From contig JBBSAM010000004.1 of the NCBI GenBank assembly GCA_038252255.1, positions 62,001-126,000 of the forward strand: a stretch of 64,000 nt of DNA, written 5' to 3'. This DNA is from Chersky-806 sp038252255. Its GTDB lineage: Bacteria; Actinomycetota; Acidimicrobiia; IMCC26256; JAENVU01. Below are positions 52,534-60,201 of the stretch, one piece after another. The position numbers and the translations under genes were made by a program. Below the pieces are notes generated by a model. The model made no database searches, had not been told where the DNA came from, and saw only the letters and a list, made by a program, of their open reading frames with translations. The first letter of the stretch is position 1. The number at the start of each line of letters is the position of its first letter.

Positions 52534-53913
52534 CTACTTCAGGTCCTGCATGGTCTTGCCCACGTCGGCGAGATGGATGCCGACGTCGCTGCGGTCCTTG
52601 GTGAAGTAGGCGTTCTTCGGACTGCAGTTGTAGATGCCGGTGTTCGCGCCCACGTCGACTCGGACGAAGCCTTGTGGCGTGGCCTTCAGCAACAGGAAGC
52701 AGGCGGACCCCGAGTTGGCCCCGGGGTCGGTTTGCGCGTGCAGACCACCGCCGGTCCAGTCGTGCACCTTCTTCGCGTTGTCGTACACGCAGGTTCGGGT
52801 CAGGTGGGAGCCGCAGTCTCGCGCCGCCTGCGCGAAGAGCAGCCAGGCCGACCAGGACTGCAGGCCGAGGTAGGCCTTCGTCTTCGCACCGGGCTTGTAC
52901 TTGGCGAAGAGGTCGAGGTACTGCTGCATCGCCGGGGAGCTCTTGGCGTCCTCGAACGGCACGAACATGCTCCACACGTAAGTGCTCTTGAGCGCGGCGC
53001 CGCCGACGTCGATCAAGTTCTGGTCGTTGTGGTTCGGCGGCGTGCGGATCCAATCGACGCTGTAGTTGGCATCGGCCATCGCCTGCTCGAGCTTGGCGAG
53101 CCCCTCCGGCTCTCCCGTCCACATCAGGCCCCGGACGCCCTTATCTCTCAGTGCTTGTACATATGGAGTCCAGCTGACCCCGCCGGCGGCCGGGTACTTG
53201 TCGTCGTAGACCACCTTCCAACCCAGGCTCTCGATCGCTTCGCGATCGTCCATCGAGACCTTCTCGGTGGTCGCGAGATCGCCGGTCAGCATCCCGATGT
53301 GCTGCGTGCTGGCGGGGAACTTCTTGCCCAGCCACCGGATGTCGCCGATCTGCAGCGCGCCCGGCGGGTTCGGGAGCGGTTGGATGAGCAGGTCCGAGGC
53401 ACGGGCGATCGGGGTGACGACGAAGCCGGCCAGGTCCGGGAGCATGCACTCGAGTCGATCCTTGACGCCCGTGTCGTCGAAGACCGCGCCGCCACCGACC
53501 ATGAAGAAGTCCGACTGGCAGGAATCGACGACCCGCGCCTTGTAGTCGGTGAGCGCGGCATCGCGTTCGTCGACCACGAGCTTGCGGCCGTTGATGCCAC
53601 CCGCGGCGTTGCACCACTTGCTGAAGACCTCGCCGCTGTCGAACAGCTCCTGGTTCAACCCGGGACGGCCGGCGAATCCTCGGTCGGAGAAGGTCGCGAC
53701 CCGGATCGAGTCGTCCGTCACGCCCTGAGCGGTCGCGCCCTTCGCGTTCCCCGGCTGGCAGACGTTCTTCAGCGTCCCGAAGCTCGCGGGCGCTCCCGCC
53801 TGCTTCCCGGTCGTCGTGGTGGAGCCCGGCGAGCTCGAGGTGTCACTCCGGCCGCACGCCGCGGCCGTGAGCGCGACGCCGAGCACGACGGCGACCAATC
53901 GCAAGCGCACCAT
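52534..53913 (-). CDS. Branched-chain amino-acid-type ABC substrate-binding lipoprotein
   Basis: 459 residues. Lipoprotein signal with LTAAACG, a Ser/Thr linker, then a type 1 periplasmic-binding (LivJ-like) fold: DSIRVATFSDRGFAGRPG and CNAAGGINGRKLVV are conserved. In actinobacterial lipid catabolism such orphan receptors occur without their permeases; no permease or ATPase is adjacent here. A strong GGGGGGA ribosome site. Ligand unknown. Confidence 0.88.
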   Translation of the reverse strand: MVRLRLVAVVLGVALTAAACGRSDTSSSPGSTTTTGKQAGAPASFGTLKNVCQPGNAKGATAQGVTDDSIRVATFSDRGFAGRPGLNQELFDSGEVFSKWCNAAGGINGRKLVVDERDAALTDYKARVVDSCQSDFFMVGGGAVFDDTGVKDRLECMLPDLAGFVVTPIARASDLLIQPLPNPPGALQIGDIRWLGKKFPASTQHIGMLTGDLATTEKVSMDDREAIESLGWKVVYDDKYPAAGGVSWTPYVQALRDKGVRGLMWTGEPEGLAKLEQAMADANYSVDWIRTPPNHNDQNLIDVGGAALKSTYVWSMFVPFEDAKSSPAMQQYLDLFAKYKPGAKTKAYLGLQSWSAWLLFAQAARDCGSHLTRTCVYDNAKKVHDWTGGGLHAQTDPGANSGSACFLLLKATPQGFVRVDVGANTGIYNCSPKNAYFTKDRSDVGIHLADVGKTMQDLK

Positions 53914-53967
53914 GAGATCCCCCCCGGGTCGGTGCTGCGGTCTGCGGATGGTAGTCGGACGGATCCG

Positions 53968-55359
53968 TCAGGTACCGGGCACCGTCGAGCGGGCGGCGGC
54001 GCGCTTCATGTTGTCGGCTTCTTCGCGCAGCAGGAAGCCGTTGCGCACGGCCGCGTCGGCCGCCTCGTTGAACCGCGACGTGTACGACTCGTGGTTCGGG
54101 TAGCGCGATCGGAGCTGAGCGGCGTCGAACGGTGTCGTCGTCCCGAACAGGCGGCAGAACGATTCGCCGTCGTTGCCGTCGCCGCACAACGCGGCGGTCG
54201 GGACGTCGACGAGGGGGGTGCGGACACCGCCGAGTGCGTTGCCGTTGGCGTCGAGGGCGATGGCAAGCGGCTCGTCGGACGTCAGCTCGAGTCGCGGCGC
54301 GATGGCCGGCGCGTCGCCGCCGCAGGACCATCTGATGAGCGCGTGGACTGCGGCCTGCAACACCGCGTACGCGGGACCCGCGTTCACGGGCTTCCCGCAG
54401 GCGAGCGGACCCCCGTCTATCGAGCGCACGTCGAGCAGCTGGTCTTCGGCGCGCCCGGTGCCGGTGTCGTTGAAGCCGATGCCGGCGGTGTACGCGTCGG
54501 CATGGGCCGTTCCTGCGACCTCCCAGAGCCTGATGCGCTCGGTGTCGGGCTGGCGGGCCGGGAGATAGTCGAACAACGTGAGCTCGGTCTCGGTCTGGAA
54601 CACGAGCACGGGGACGTTCAGGTCGGTGCGAACGATCGTGCCGTCCGGAGCCGGGATCTCGGCGAGTGGCGCTTGCGCGAGCGCGGCGGTGCTTCCGGCG
54701 CGGCTGTGTATCAGGTAGCCGTCGAAGACCTGTGAAGACTGGTGCACTGCGTTGACGTAGGTGACGAGGCGGAACGCAGACTGGGACTCGCCGATCGCGA
54801 CGACCGTCGTCACCGGCGCGGTGCCCAGAAGATCGGGCGGCGCGCCACCGCGCACGAGCTGCCCGACCTGGGAGAAGATGTCGTACGAGAAGCTGTCGCC
54901 CGGATGCTGCAACGTGGCGTACCGGACGGGGTCGCTTGCCCTCAGCCCCCCGGATGCCGACCCGCCCGCTGCCGGGCCGTCGCCCTGCACGCCCGCGGCC
55001 TGCGCCGAGACACAGATCCACGTGACGCCTTCCCGGATGGCGACGTTGTGCGCGGCGAGCCAATCCGGCGCGGTGTCGAACCCGGCCGAGACGTTGAGCC
55101 ACTCCACGACGACCGCGCCGCGAAAGGTCGCCGGATCAACCGGCCGGTAGACCACGATGCGCGTGGTGTAAGGCGCTTCTTCTGCGGGGCTGACGGTCCA
55201 ACGGCCGTCAGCGGTGAGTGCTTCGGTCGACGTGAACGACTGCGCCGTGCCGTGGACGAGGTACTCCTGCTGCCCGTAGCCCACGGTCGCGAGGTCGAAG
55301 CTCGTCGACACGAGCGCGGCGTCGCCGCCGATCGGCCCCTCGACGCTCGGAAGGCTCAC
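53968..55359 (-). CDS. Alpha/beta-hydrolase-domain protein (PF20091-like)
   Basis: 463 residues from GTG 55359; the frame is open upstream to 55617 but over the kinase gene. The YTTRIVVYRPVDPATFRGAVVVEWLNVSAGFD stretch and the nucleophile elbow AIGESQSAFRLVTYVNAVHQ mark a hydrolase family of unknown substrate; a late His is in AGTAHADAY. Cytosolic. It is followed by the binding protein gene 54 bases downstream on the same strand. Confidence 0.82.
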   Translation of the reverse strand: MSLPSVEGPIGGDAALVSTSFDLATVGYGQQEYLVHGTAQSFTSTEALTADGRWTVSPAEEAPYTTRIVVYRPVDPATFRGAVVVEWLNVSAGFDTAPDWLAAHNVAIREGVTWICVSAQAAGVQGDGPAAGGSASGGLRASDPVRYATLQHPGDSFSYDIFSQVGQLVRGGAPPDLLGTAPVTTVVAIGESQSAFRLVTYVNAVHQSSQVFDGYLIHSRAGSTAALAQAPLAEIPAPDGTIVRTDLNVPVLVFQTETELTLFDYLPARQPDTERIRLWEVAGTAHADAYTAGIGFNDTGTGRAEDQLLDVRSIDGGPLACGKPVNAGPAYAVLQAAVHALIRWSCGGDAPAIAPRLELTSDEPLAIALDANGNALGGVRTPLVDVPTAALCGDGNDGESFCRLFGTTTPFDAAQLRSRYPNHESYTSRFNEAADAAVRNGFLLREEADNMKRAAARSTVPGT

Positions 55360-55429
55360 GGAGCCGGACGCTACCGGAGCCGGGAGTAATCCCCGCCCGG
55401 CATGCCGCCCCGTTTGCCATGCTGCGTCG

Positions 55430-55954
55430 GTGATCGTGTTGGTGACGGGGCTCCAGGGCAGCGGGAAGTCGACGATTGCCGAGAGGTGCGCCGACGCGCT
55501 GAACGCTTGCGTCTTCGCCTGGGACTGGGCGATGGGCGCGCTCACCCCGTTCGAGCCGCTCCAGGACGCGATCCGGACGCTCGATCGCGAGACGTACCGG
55601 GAGCTTGGGTGGGCCATGGTGCTTCAGTCGGCGCGGGCCCAGCTCCGTCGGGGGCAGAGCGTGGTGCTTGACGGTATGGCGAGCGAGCCCGATGTCCACG
55701 CGGCGCGACAACTCGCGGATGAGCTCGCGGTGCCATCGCTCGTCGTCCTCACGACCTGCGACGATCTCGCGGTGCAGCGGTCACGGATAGAAGGTCGGCG
55801 CCGCGAGATTCCCGGTTGGCGTGAGCTGAGGTGGGCAGACGTCGAACGATCGCGACGGAACTGGGTTTCACCCACCGACGTCGACCTGACCGTGGATTCG
55901 ACTCGGCCGATCGCCGAGAGTCTCGACGTGGTGCTTCGCGCGGCGGCGCAGTAG
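55430..55954 (+). CDS. P-loop kinase-like protein
   Basis: 174 residues. P-loop GLQGSGKST near 7-15 and a compact AAA/kinase fold, with LDGMASEPD as a possible Walker B-like strand and a C-terminal CDDLAVQRSRIEGRRRE that fits a lid with Arg residues. Resembles small nucleotide or gluconate-type kinases, but the acceptor is unknown. GTG start. Divergent from the hydrolase and convergent with the siderophore protein. Confidence 0.8.
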   Translation: MIVLVTGLQGSGKSTIAERCADALNACVFAWDWAMGALTPFEPLQDAIRTLDRETYRELGWAMVLQSARAQLRRGQSVVLDGMASEPDVHAARQLADELAVPSLVVLTTCDDLAVQRSRIEGRRREIPGWRELRWADVERSRRNWVSPTDVDLTVDSTRPIAESLDVVLRAAAQ

Positions 55955-55955
55955 G

Positions 55956-56756
55956 TCAGGCGTCGTCGGCGTCGCCGCCCCGACCGTGCTTCCAGTAGCC
56001 GCGCACGACGGCGTGGGTACGGGTCATTCCTCGGTCCTCGAAGAGGTTGCGGCGGATGCGCTGCACCGCCGCCGCTTCGCCTGCGGCCCAGACGCGCGCG
56101 TTCGGCTCGATGACCGCGGTTCGCATCACCCCGACGAGCGCATCGCCCGGCGGCGCACCGGGCGGCAGGTCGTGCCAGGTGACCTTCGCACGTGGATGCG
56201 CCGGAAGTGCGAGCCGCGCGTCAGGTCGCGCCACCTCGACGTGCACGTCGACCGGCGTCTCCGCGGGCAAGAGCTCCAGCAGCTGGCTCATCGCCGGGAT
56301 CGCCGTCTCGTCACCGGCAAGGACGAACTGGGGTGCGTCGCGGTCGATCACGTAGCCGCGCCCCGGGCCGGAGACCGCGGCGCGGGCGCCGGGCGCGGCC
56401 GAGGCCGCCCACCGCGACGCGACGCCGTTGCCGTGCACGACGATCTCGACGTCCAGCTCGAGCTCGTCGGCGTCGACTCGGCGCGGCGTGAGGGTCCGGA
56501 TCGTCGGCCGATCACCGCCGGGGAGGAGGAACTCGTTGCCGTTCCACGCCGGCATCACGAGCTCGGAGGATCCGGGCGAGGGGAGCAGCAGGCGAACGCT
56601 GGCCGCGGGCAGCTCGAGCGCGAAGCCATCGAGCTCCGGTCCCGTCAGCGTGACCCGGAGCAGCCGGGGAGTGACGCTCTCGATGCGCCGCACCGATACC
56701 TGACGGAAGCGGGGAGGCTCGCGGCGGACGGGCTCGCCCACACCGGTCGCGGTCAT
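55956..56756 (-). CDS. Siderophore-interacting FAD protein (ViuB-like)
   Basis: 266 residues. SIP-family ferric-siderophore reductase: FAD-binding domain with RTLTPRR (the RxYTxR motif, Tyr changed to Leu) and HGNGVASRWAASAAPG, NAD-binding domain with LAGDETAIPAM, and the characteristic ending VRGYWKHGRGGDADD. It would release iron from imported siderophore in the cytosol. No siderophore importer or Fur box is seen nearby. Confidence 0.9.
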   Translation of the reverse strand: MTATGVGEPVRREPPRFRQVSVRRIESVTPRLLRVTLTGPELDGFALELPAASVRLLLPSPGSSELVMPAWNGNEFLLPGGDRPTIRTLTPRRVDADELELDVEIVVHGNGVASRWAASAAPGARAAVSGPGRGYVIDRDAPQFVLAGDETAIPAMSQLLELLPAETPVDVHVEVARPDARLALPAHPRAKVTWHDLPPGAPPGDALVGVMRTAVIEPNARVWAAGEAAAVQRIRRNLFEDRGMTRTHAVVRGYWKHGRGGDADDA

Positions 56757-56790
56757 GACCCGAATGTAGAAGAGCTCGGACCATGGCCGA

Positions 56791-57279
56791 CTACCGACGG
56801 GGTGATGGGGACGAGGAACGCGCTACCTCAGGGGTAGGCGGCGCGTGGAGCGAGGCATCACCTTCGGCGCGTTCCTTCAGCGCGGTGTTCATCAGCTCGA
56901 AGCCCTCGTGCGCGTGCTCGAGCACCCGGCCGAGGAACGGCACGAGGAGCCCGCGGAACGTCTCCTTCTGTACGAAGGTGACGCCGCCGGACGCCTCCGC
57001 ATCGATGATGAACTCGTGCGCGCCGTCGAAGATGCGGGGGAGCCCGAGCCGGCCGTGCCAGGCGAAGTGCCGGCCCGCCGCCGCGGCCGTGACCTTGGGC
57101 TTGACGGTCATCGCCATCCCCACCGGCGGGCAGAGCCGCACCTCGAGCCGCGCGCCGGGTGCCGCGGCACCGGAGATCGAGGTGACGAACGGGTTCCAGT
57201 CGGCGAAGGCCGGGAAGTCGGTGAGGACGGCCCAGACCCGCTCGGGCGGGGCGTCGATGTGGCTCTCGATGACTCGCAT
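56791..57279 (-). CDS. SRPBCC-domain protein
   Basis: 162 residues from ATG 57279, chosen for its GAGGGGGA ribosome site. MRVIESHIDAPPERVWAVLTDFPAFADWNPFV is the usual opening of the START/SRPBCC lipid-binding fold, with a hydrophobic cavity; no catalytic residue is fixed. Similar proteins are used in steroid or polyketide pathways. It is divergent from a TetR regulator across a palindrome. Confidence 0.87.
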   Translation of the reverse strand: MRVIESHIDAPPERVWAVLTDFPAFADWNPFVTSISGAAAPGARLEVRLCPPVGMAMTVKPKVTAAAAGRHFAWHGRLGLPRIFDGAHEFIIDAEASGGVTFVQKETFRGLLVPFLGRVLEHAHEGFELMNTALKERAEGDASLHAPPTPEVARSSSPSPRR

Positions 57280-57299
57280 GGTCGGTCCCCCTCGTTGTA

Positions 57300-57313
57300 G
57301 CAACTGATGTTGC
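57300..57313. promoter_or_regulatory. Candidate TetR operator
   Basis: GCAACTGATGTTGC, inverted repeat with 5-bp arms and 4-bp centre, in the 91-base space between the SRPBCC and TetR genes. Further GCAAC motifs follow at about 57345. Confidence 0.5.
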
Positions 57314-57370
57314 ATTAGGAGTATGGACCCACGGTTCGACAAACGCAACTCTTGTCGCAATAATCGGGTC

Positions 57371-58006
57371 ATGACGGAGACGGAAGCCCGCCCCGGCCGC
57401 AAGCGGCCCGGTGGTCGGACGGCGAAGGTCCGGGACTCGGTGCTGCGGGCGACCGAGGCCGCGCTGGCCGCGGACGGCTACGACGCGTTGTGCATCGAGG
57501 ACGTCGCCCGGCGCGCGGGGGTGCACAAGACGACCGTGTACCGCCGGTGGCCGAGCAAGGCCGAGCTCGTCGCGGACACGATGCGGGAACGGAGCACCAA
57601 ACGGGTGGAGGTGCCGGACACCGGCACACTGGCCGGCGACCTGCGCGCGCTCGCGCGTGCAGTCGTGGCGAACATCGGCTCGGACGACGGGTTCGCGATC
57701 ACCCGGAACCTGCTCGCCGCAACCATCACGTCCAATGCGGTCGCGGACGACATGCCGAAGTTCTGGTCCGAGCGACTGCAGCTCACGGGAGACATCGTCG
57801 AGCGCGCGATCGCCCGTGGTGAGCTGCCCGACGACGTTGATGCGAACGTTCTGATCGAGACGCTCATCGGCCCGCTCTACGTCCGGTTGCTGCTCACCGG
57901 AGAGCCGTTGAGCGAGGAGGTTGCCGACCAAGTCGCGCGGATCGTCACGGCCGGTGCTGCCGCGATGCGACCTCGCCGGACACGAGAGCGAGGAGCCGAT
58001 GCCTGA
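57371..58006 (+). CDS. TetR-family regulator
   Basis: 211 residues. TetR helix-turn-helix: LRATEAALAADGYDALCIEDVARRAGVHKTTVYRRWPSKAELV (about 25-65). The C-terminal ligand domain reads DVDANVLIETLIGPLYVRLLLTGEPLSEE, the TetR_C_33-like type. ATG 57371 is the better start; ATG 57323 adds 16 residues of no family similarity. Likely represses the divergent SRPBCC gene. Overlaps the next gene by 8 bases. Confidence 0.92.
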   Translation: MTETEARPGRKRPGGRTAKVRDSVLRATEAALAADGYDALCIEDVARRAGVHKTTVYRRWPSKAELVADTMRERSTKRVEVPDTGTLAGDLRALARAVVANIGSDDGFAITRNLLAATITSNAVADDMPKFWSERLQLTGDIVERAIARGELPDDVDANVLIETLIGPLYVRLLLTGEPLSEEVADQVARIVTAGAAAMRPRRTRERGADA

Positions 58007-58403
58007 GGTGGATGACTTCGCGTTCGCATTCGATGCGCGCTTCCGGGTCGCGCTGTCGTTGATCGGCGTGACGCCGCGCACGGCCCGGGTCACGCTGACC
58101 GACAGCCGGCTCGTCGCCCGGTTCGGTCCGTGGATCTGCGAGACGCCGCTCGGCAACGTGCGTGACACGTGCGCGACGGGCCCGTACCGCTGGTACACGG
58201 CGATCGGGCCTCGGGGCTCGATGGTCGACCGCGGGCTCACCTTCGGGACCACGACCGCCGGCGGGGTGTGCGTGCTGTTCCACGAACCCGTGACCGGCCT
58301 GGATCCGCTCGGGCGGATGCGGCACCCGGGGCTCACCGTGACGGTGGCGGACGTGGAGCGGTTCCACACCACGCTGCGCCGGCGTGCCGGGCTCGAGGGA
58401 TGA
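57999..58403 (+). CDS. Small conserved protein, beta-rich, function unknown
   Basis: 134 residues from ATG 57999 with an AGGAG ribosome site. Mostly beta strand with no catalytic motif: VDDFAFAFDARFRVALSLIG, then ARVTLTDSRLVARFGPW, GPYRWYTAIGPRG and FHTTLRRRAGLEG. Conserved Trp and Gly residues suggest a ligand-binding barrel. It overlaps the TetR end and is probably co-regulated with it. Confidence 0.7.
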   Translation: MPEVDDFAFAFDARFRVALSLIGVTPRTARVTLTDSRLVARFGPWICETPLGNVRDTCATGPYRWYTAIGPRGSMVDRGLTFGTTTAGGVCVLFHEPVTGLDPLGRMRHPGLTVTVADVERFHTTLRRRAGLEG

Positions 58404-58584
58404 CCGAACCCATCGCCGAGGGCCGCGTCCTTGCGTCCGGCGCGATCCGGGTGATGGATCACCGGGTGATGGCAGTACCGTGGAAGGCAGCTTCTTCGTT
58501 GGGACGCCGCGTTTGGGCCCGACGGCCGACGGTCGTCGCCCGCGCCGGTTCGACGCCTCTTCTGAGCCCACGCCGAGGAGGGTC

Positions 58585-59337
58585 ATGTCGAGCTCCGCAC
58601 CGCGCGCGTCGCCCGTCGTCACCTCCGACCGCGTCTGGCTCAGCACGCTCATGTACGGATATGCCGACGCCGAGGTCGCCGTCGTCTTCGGGCACGGGTT
58701 CACGGGTTCGCAGCACAATCGCAAGGTCGTCGCGTTCGTCCGCCATCTCGCGGCCAGCGGGCTCGCCGTGTACACGGCCGACTTCCGCGGGCACGGCACG
58801 AGTGGTGGGATGTCGACGCTCGGCGACCGTGAGGTGCGCGATCTCGAAGCGCTGGTGTCACTCGCCCGCTCCCGGCACGCACGGGTCGTGAGCGTCGGGG
58901 CATCGATGGGAGCGTTCGTCGCGCTCCGCCACGCGGGCCTCGGTGGCGATGTCGACGCGGTGATCGCGATCAGCAGCCCCGCGGATGGGCGCCAGCCTCA
59001 GCTCCCACGGGCGCGCATCCTTCGCACGCTCGCCCGCACCGAGCGGGGCCGGCGGCTGCTCGACCGGTACGGGACCCGCGTCGACCCGCACCAGATCGCA
59101 GTGGAGGCGCCGCCGCTGGACCTCGCCGGCGACATCGCGCCCGTCCCGGTCGCGATCGTTCACGGCGGACGCGACCGCTACGTCCCGGTGAGTGACGCGC
59201 ATGCGCTCTACGAGCGGCTCGGCGAACCGCGGCGTCTCGTGATCCTGCCGCGGTTCGGGCACGGCGAAGCGGCCTTCACCGACGAGTTCGCGGTGATGTT
59301 GGAGACGCTGATCGCCGAGCTACTCGACGGCGCGTAG
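58585..59337 (+). CDS. Alpha/beta hydrolase
   Basis: 250 residues. HGFTGSQHNRK oxyanion loop, nucleophile in SVGASMGAFVALRHAG, acid in HGGRDRYVP, and His in RFGHGEAAF. Close to small esterase/lysophospholipase-like proteins. ATG 58585 is supported by GAGGAGGG. The preceding 180 bases hold no gene I can support. Confidence 0.9.
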   Translation: MSSSAPRASPVVTSDRVWLSTLMYGYADAEVAVVFGHGFTGSQHNRKVVAFVRHLAASGLAVYTADFRGHGTSGGMSTLGDREVRDLEALVSLARSRHARVVSVGASMGAFVALRHAGLGGDVDAVIAISSPADGRQPQLPRARILRTLARTERGRRLLDRYGTRVDPHQIAVEAPPLDLAGDIAPVPVAIVHGGRDRYVPVSDAHALYERLGEPRRLVILPRFGHGEAAFTDEFAVMLETLIAELLDGA

Positions 59338-59895
59338 CCCGTCGAGCAGGAGATCGAGTGATCGGGTGGCTTCTGCCGCGGCGTGCTTGCGATCGGAGGC
59401 CGCGGTCACGTACTCGCCCGCGCGGCGAGCGGCGCCGTACAACGCGATGGCCATCACCTCGGTGTCGAGGGTACGTACTTCGCGTGCCGCCACCGCGGCG
59501 ATGAGCTGTGCGCGCAGCAGCTCGTACGAGGTTCCGAGCTCACCCTGGCCCGGAACGATGTTCGGCGCGTCGATCAAGATGATCCGGGCGAAGTCGTCCT
59601 CGGTGCAGAGGTCGATGAAGACCTTGATGCCGGCGCGGATCCGAGCCAGCGGGGACTCGAGCGCGAGCGATGCGTCGCGCTGGCGGTGGAATCCTTCGTC
59701 GACGACCTTGAACACCGCGGTGAACAGCTCCCGCTTCCCGTCGGGGAAGTAGTGGTAGAGCGCGCCCCGCGCCATCCCGGCGCGGTCGAGCACCGCGGCG
59801 ACCGTGGTGGCTTCGTAGCCCGATTCGGTGAAGCACTGGCGGGCGGCCTCGACGAGCCCCGCCCGCGACGCCTCAGCCTGCTCCTTACGGCCCAC
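59320..59895 (-). CDS. TetR-family regulator of the ferredoxin-P450 pair
   Basis: 191 residues from GTG 59895, a codon placed 7 nt after a TAATCT box. Helix-turn-helix: GLVEAARQCFTESGYEATTVAAVLDRAGMARGALYHYFPDGKREL. C-terminal region has DDFARIILIDAPNIVPG. The frame is open further upstream into the palindrome, but the -10 box decides the start. Divergent from the ferredoxin gene; the palindrome between them is its likely operator. Overlaps the hydrolase end by 18 bases (convergent). Confidence 0.9.
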   Translation of the reverse strand: MGRKEQAEASRAGLVEAARQCFTESGYEATTVAAVLDRAGMARGALYHYFPDGKRELFTAVFKVVDEGFHRQRDASLALESPLARIRAGIKVFIDLCTEDDFARIILIDAPNIVPGQGELGTSYELLRAQLIAAVAAREVRTLDTEVMAIALYGAARRAGEYVTAASDRKHAAAEATRSLDLLLDGLRAVE

Positions 59896-59902
59896 CGGCC
59901 CC

Positions 59903-59908
59903 AGATTA
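59903..59908 (-). promoter_or_regulatory. -10 box of leaderless TetR promoter
   Basis: TAATCT on the minus strand, 7 nt before the GTG at 59895. Confidence 0.5.
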
Positions 59909-59923
59909 CCGCCATCGCGTTCG

Positions 59924-59942
59924 TTGACCGACGGTCGGTCAA
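59924..59942. promoter_or_regulatory. TetR operator, perfect 19-bp palindrome
   Basis: TTGACCGACGGTCGGTCAA (9-1-9, no mismatch) between the TetR and ferredoxin genes. Its left TTGACC could be the -35 of the plus-strand promoter, so the repressor would block both. Confidence 0.8.
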
Positions 59943-59948
59943 GCGCGG

Positions 59949-59954
59949 TAGAGT
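59949..59954 (+). promoter_or_regulatory. -10 box of the ferredoxin-P450 promoter
   Basis: TAGAGT, 19 bases after TTGACC of the palindrome. The ferredoxin has its own GGGGAG ribosome site, so this transcript has a leader. Confidence 0.5.
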
Positions 59955-60000
59955 TGAAGGGCTTCAGCGCCGGAACCGGAAACGACGAGAAGGGGAGCCC

Positions 60001-60201
60001 ATGCGAGTCCACGTCGATTCCGAGCGGTGCCAGGGCCACAACCGCTGCTACGCGATCGCCCCGGACCTGTTCGATGTCGACGACCTCGGCTACGCGCACG
60101 AACGCAACGACGGCGAGGTACCCACCGATCAGGAGAGCCAGGCGCGCCTGGCGGTGGCGAACTGTCCCGAGCTCGCGATCGAGCTTTCGGAGGATGCATG
60201 A
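60001..60201 (+). CDS. P450-type ferredoxin
   Basis: 66 residues. VDSERCQGHNRCYAIAPDLF has Cys10 and Cys16, with His13 at the position of the fourth cluster ligand, and Cys55 followed by Pro in VANCPELAI. This C-x2-H-x2-C...CP pattern is a mono-cluster ferredoxin dedicated to P450 redox partnership. ATGA overlap with the P450 gene couples the two. Confidence 0.92.
   Translation: MRVHVDSERCQGHNRCYAIAPDLFDVDDLGYAHERNDGEVPTDQESQARLAVANCPELAIELSEDA

Noticed and set aside
56823..56837. CTACCTCAGGGGTAG, a palindrome resembling the CsoR-type sites
   Set aside because: Within the end of the SRPBCC gene, shorter, with imperfect centre and no promoter; likely chance.
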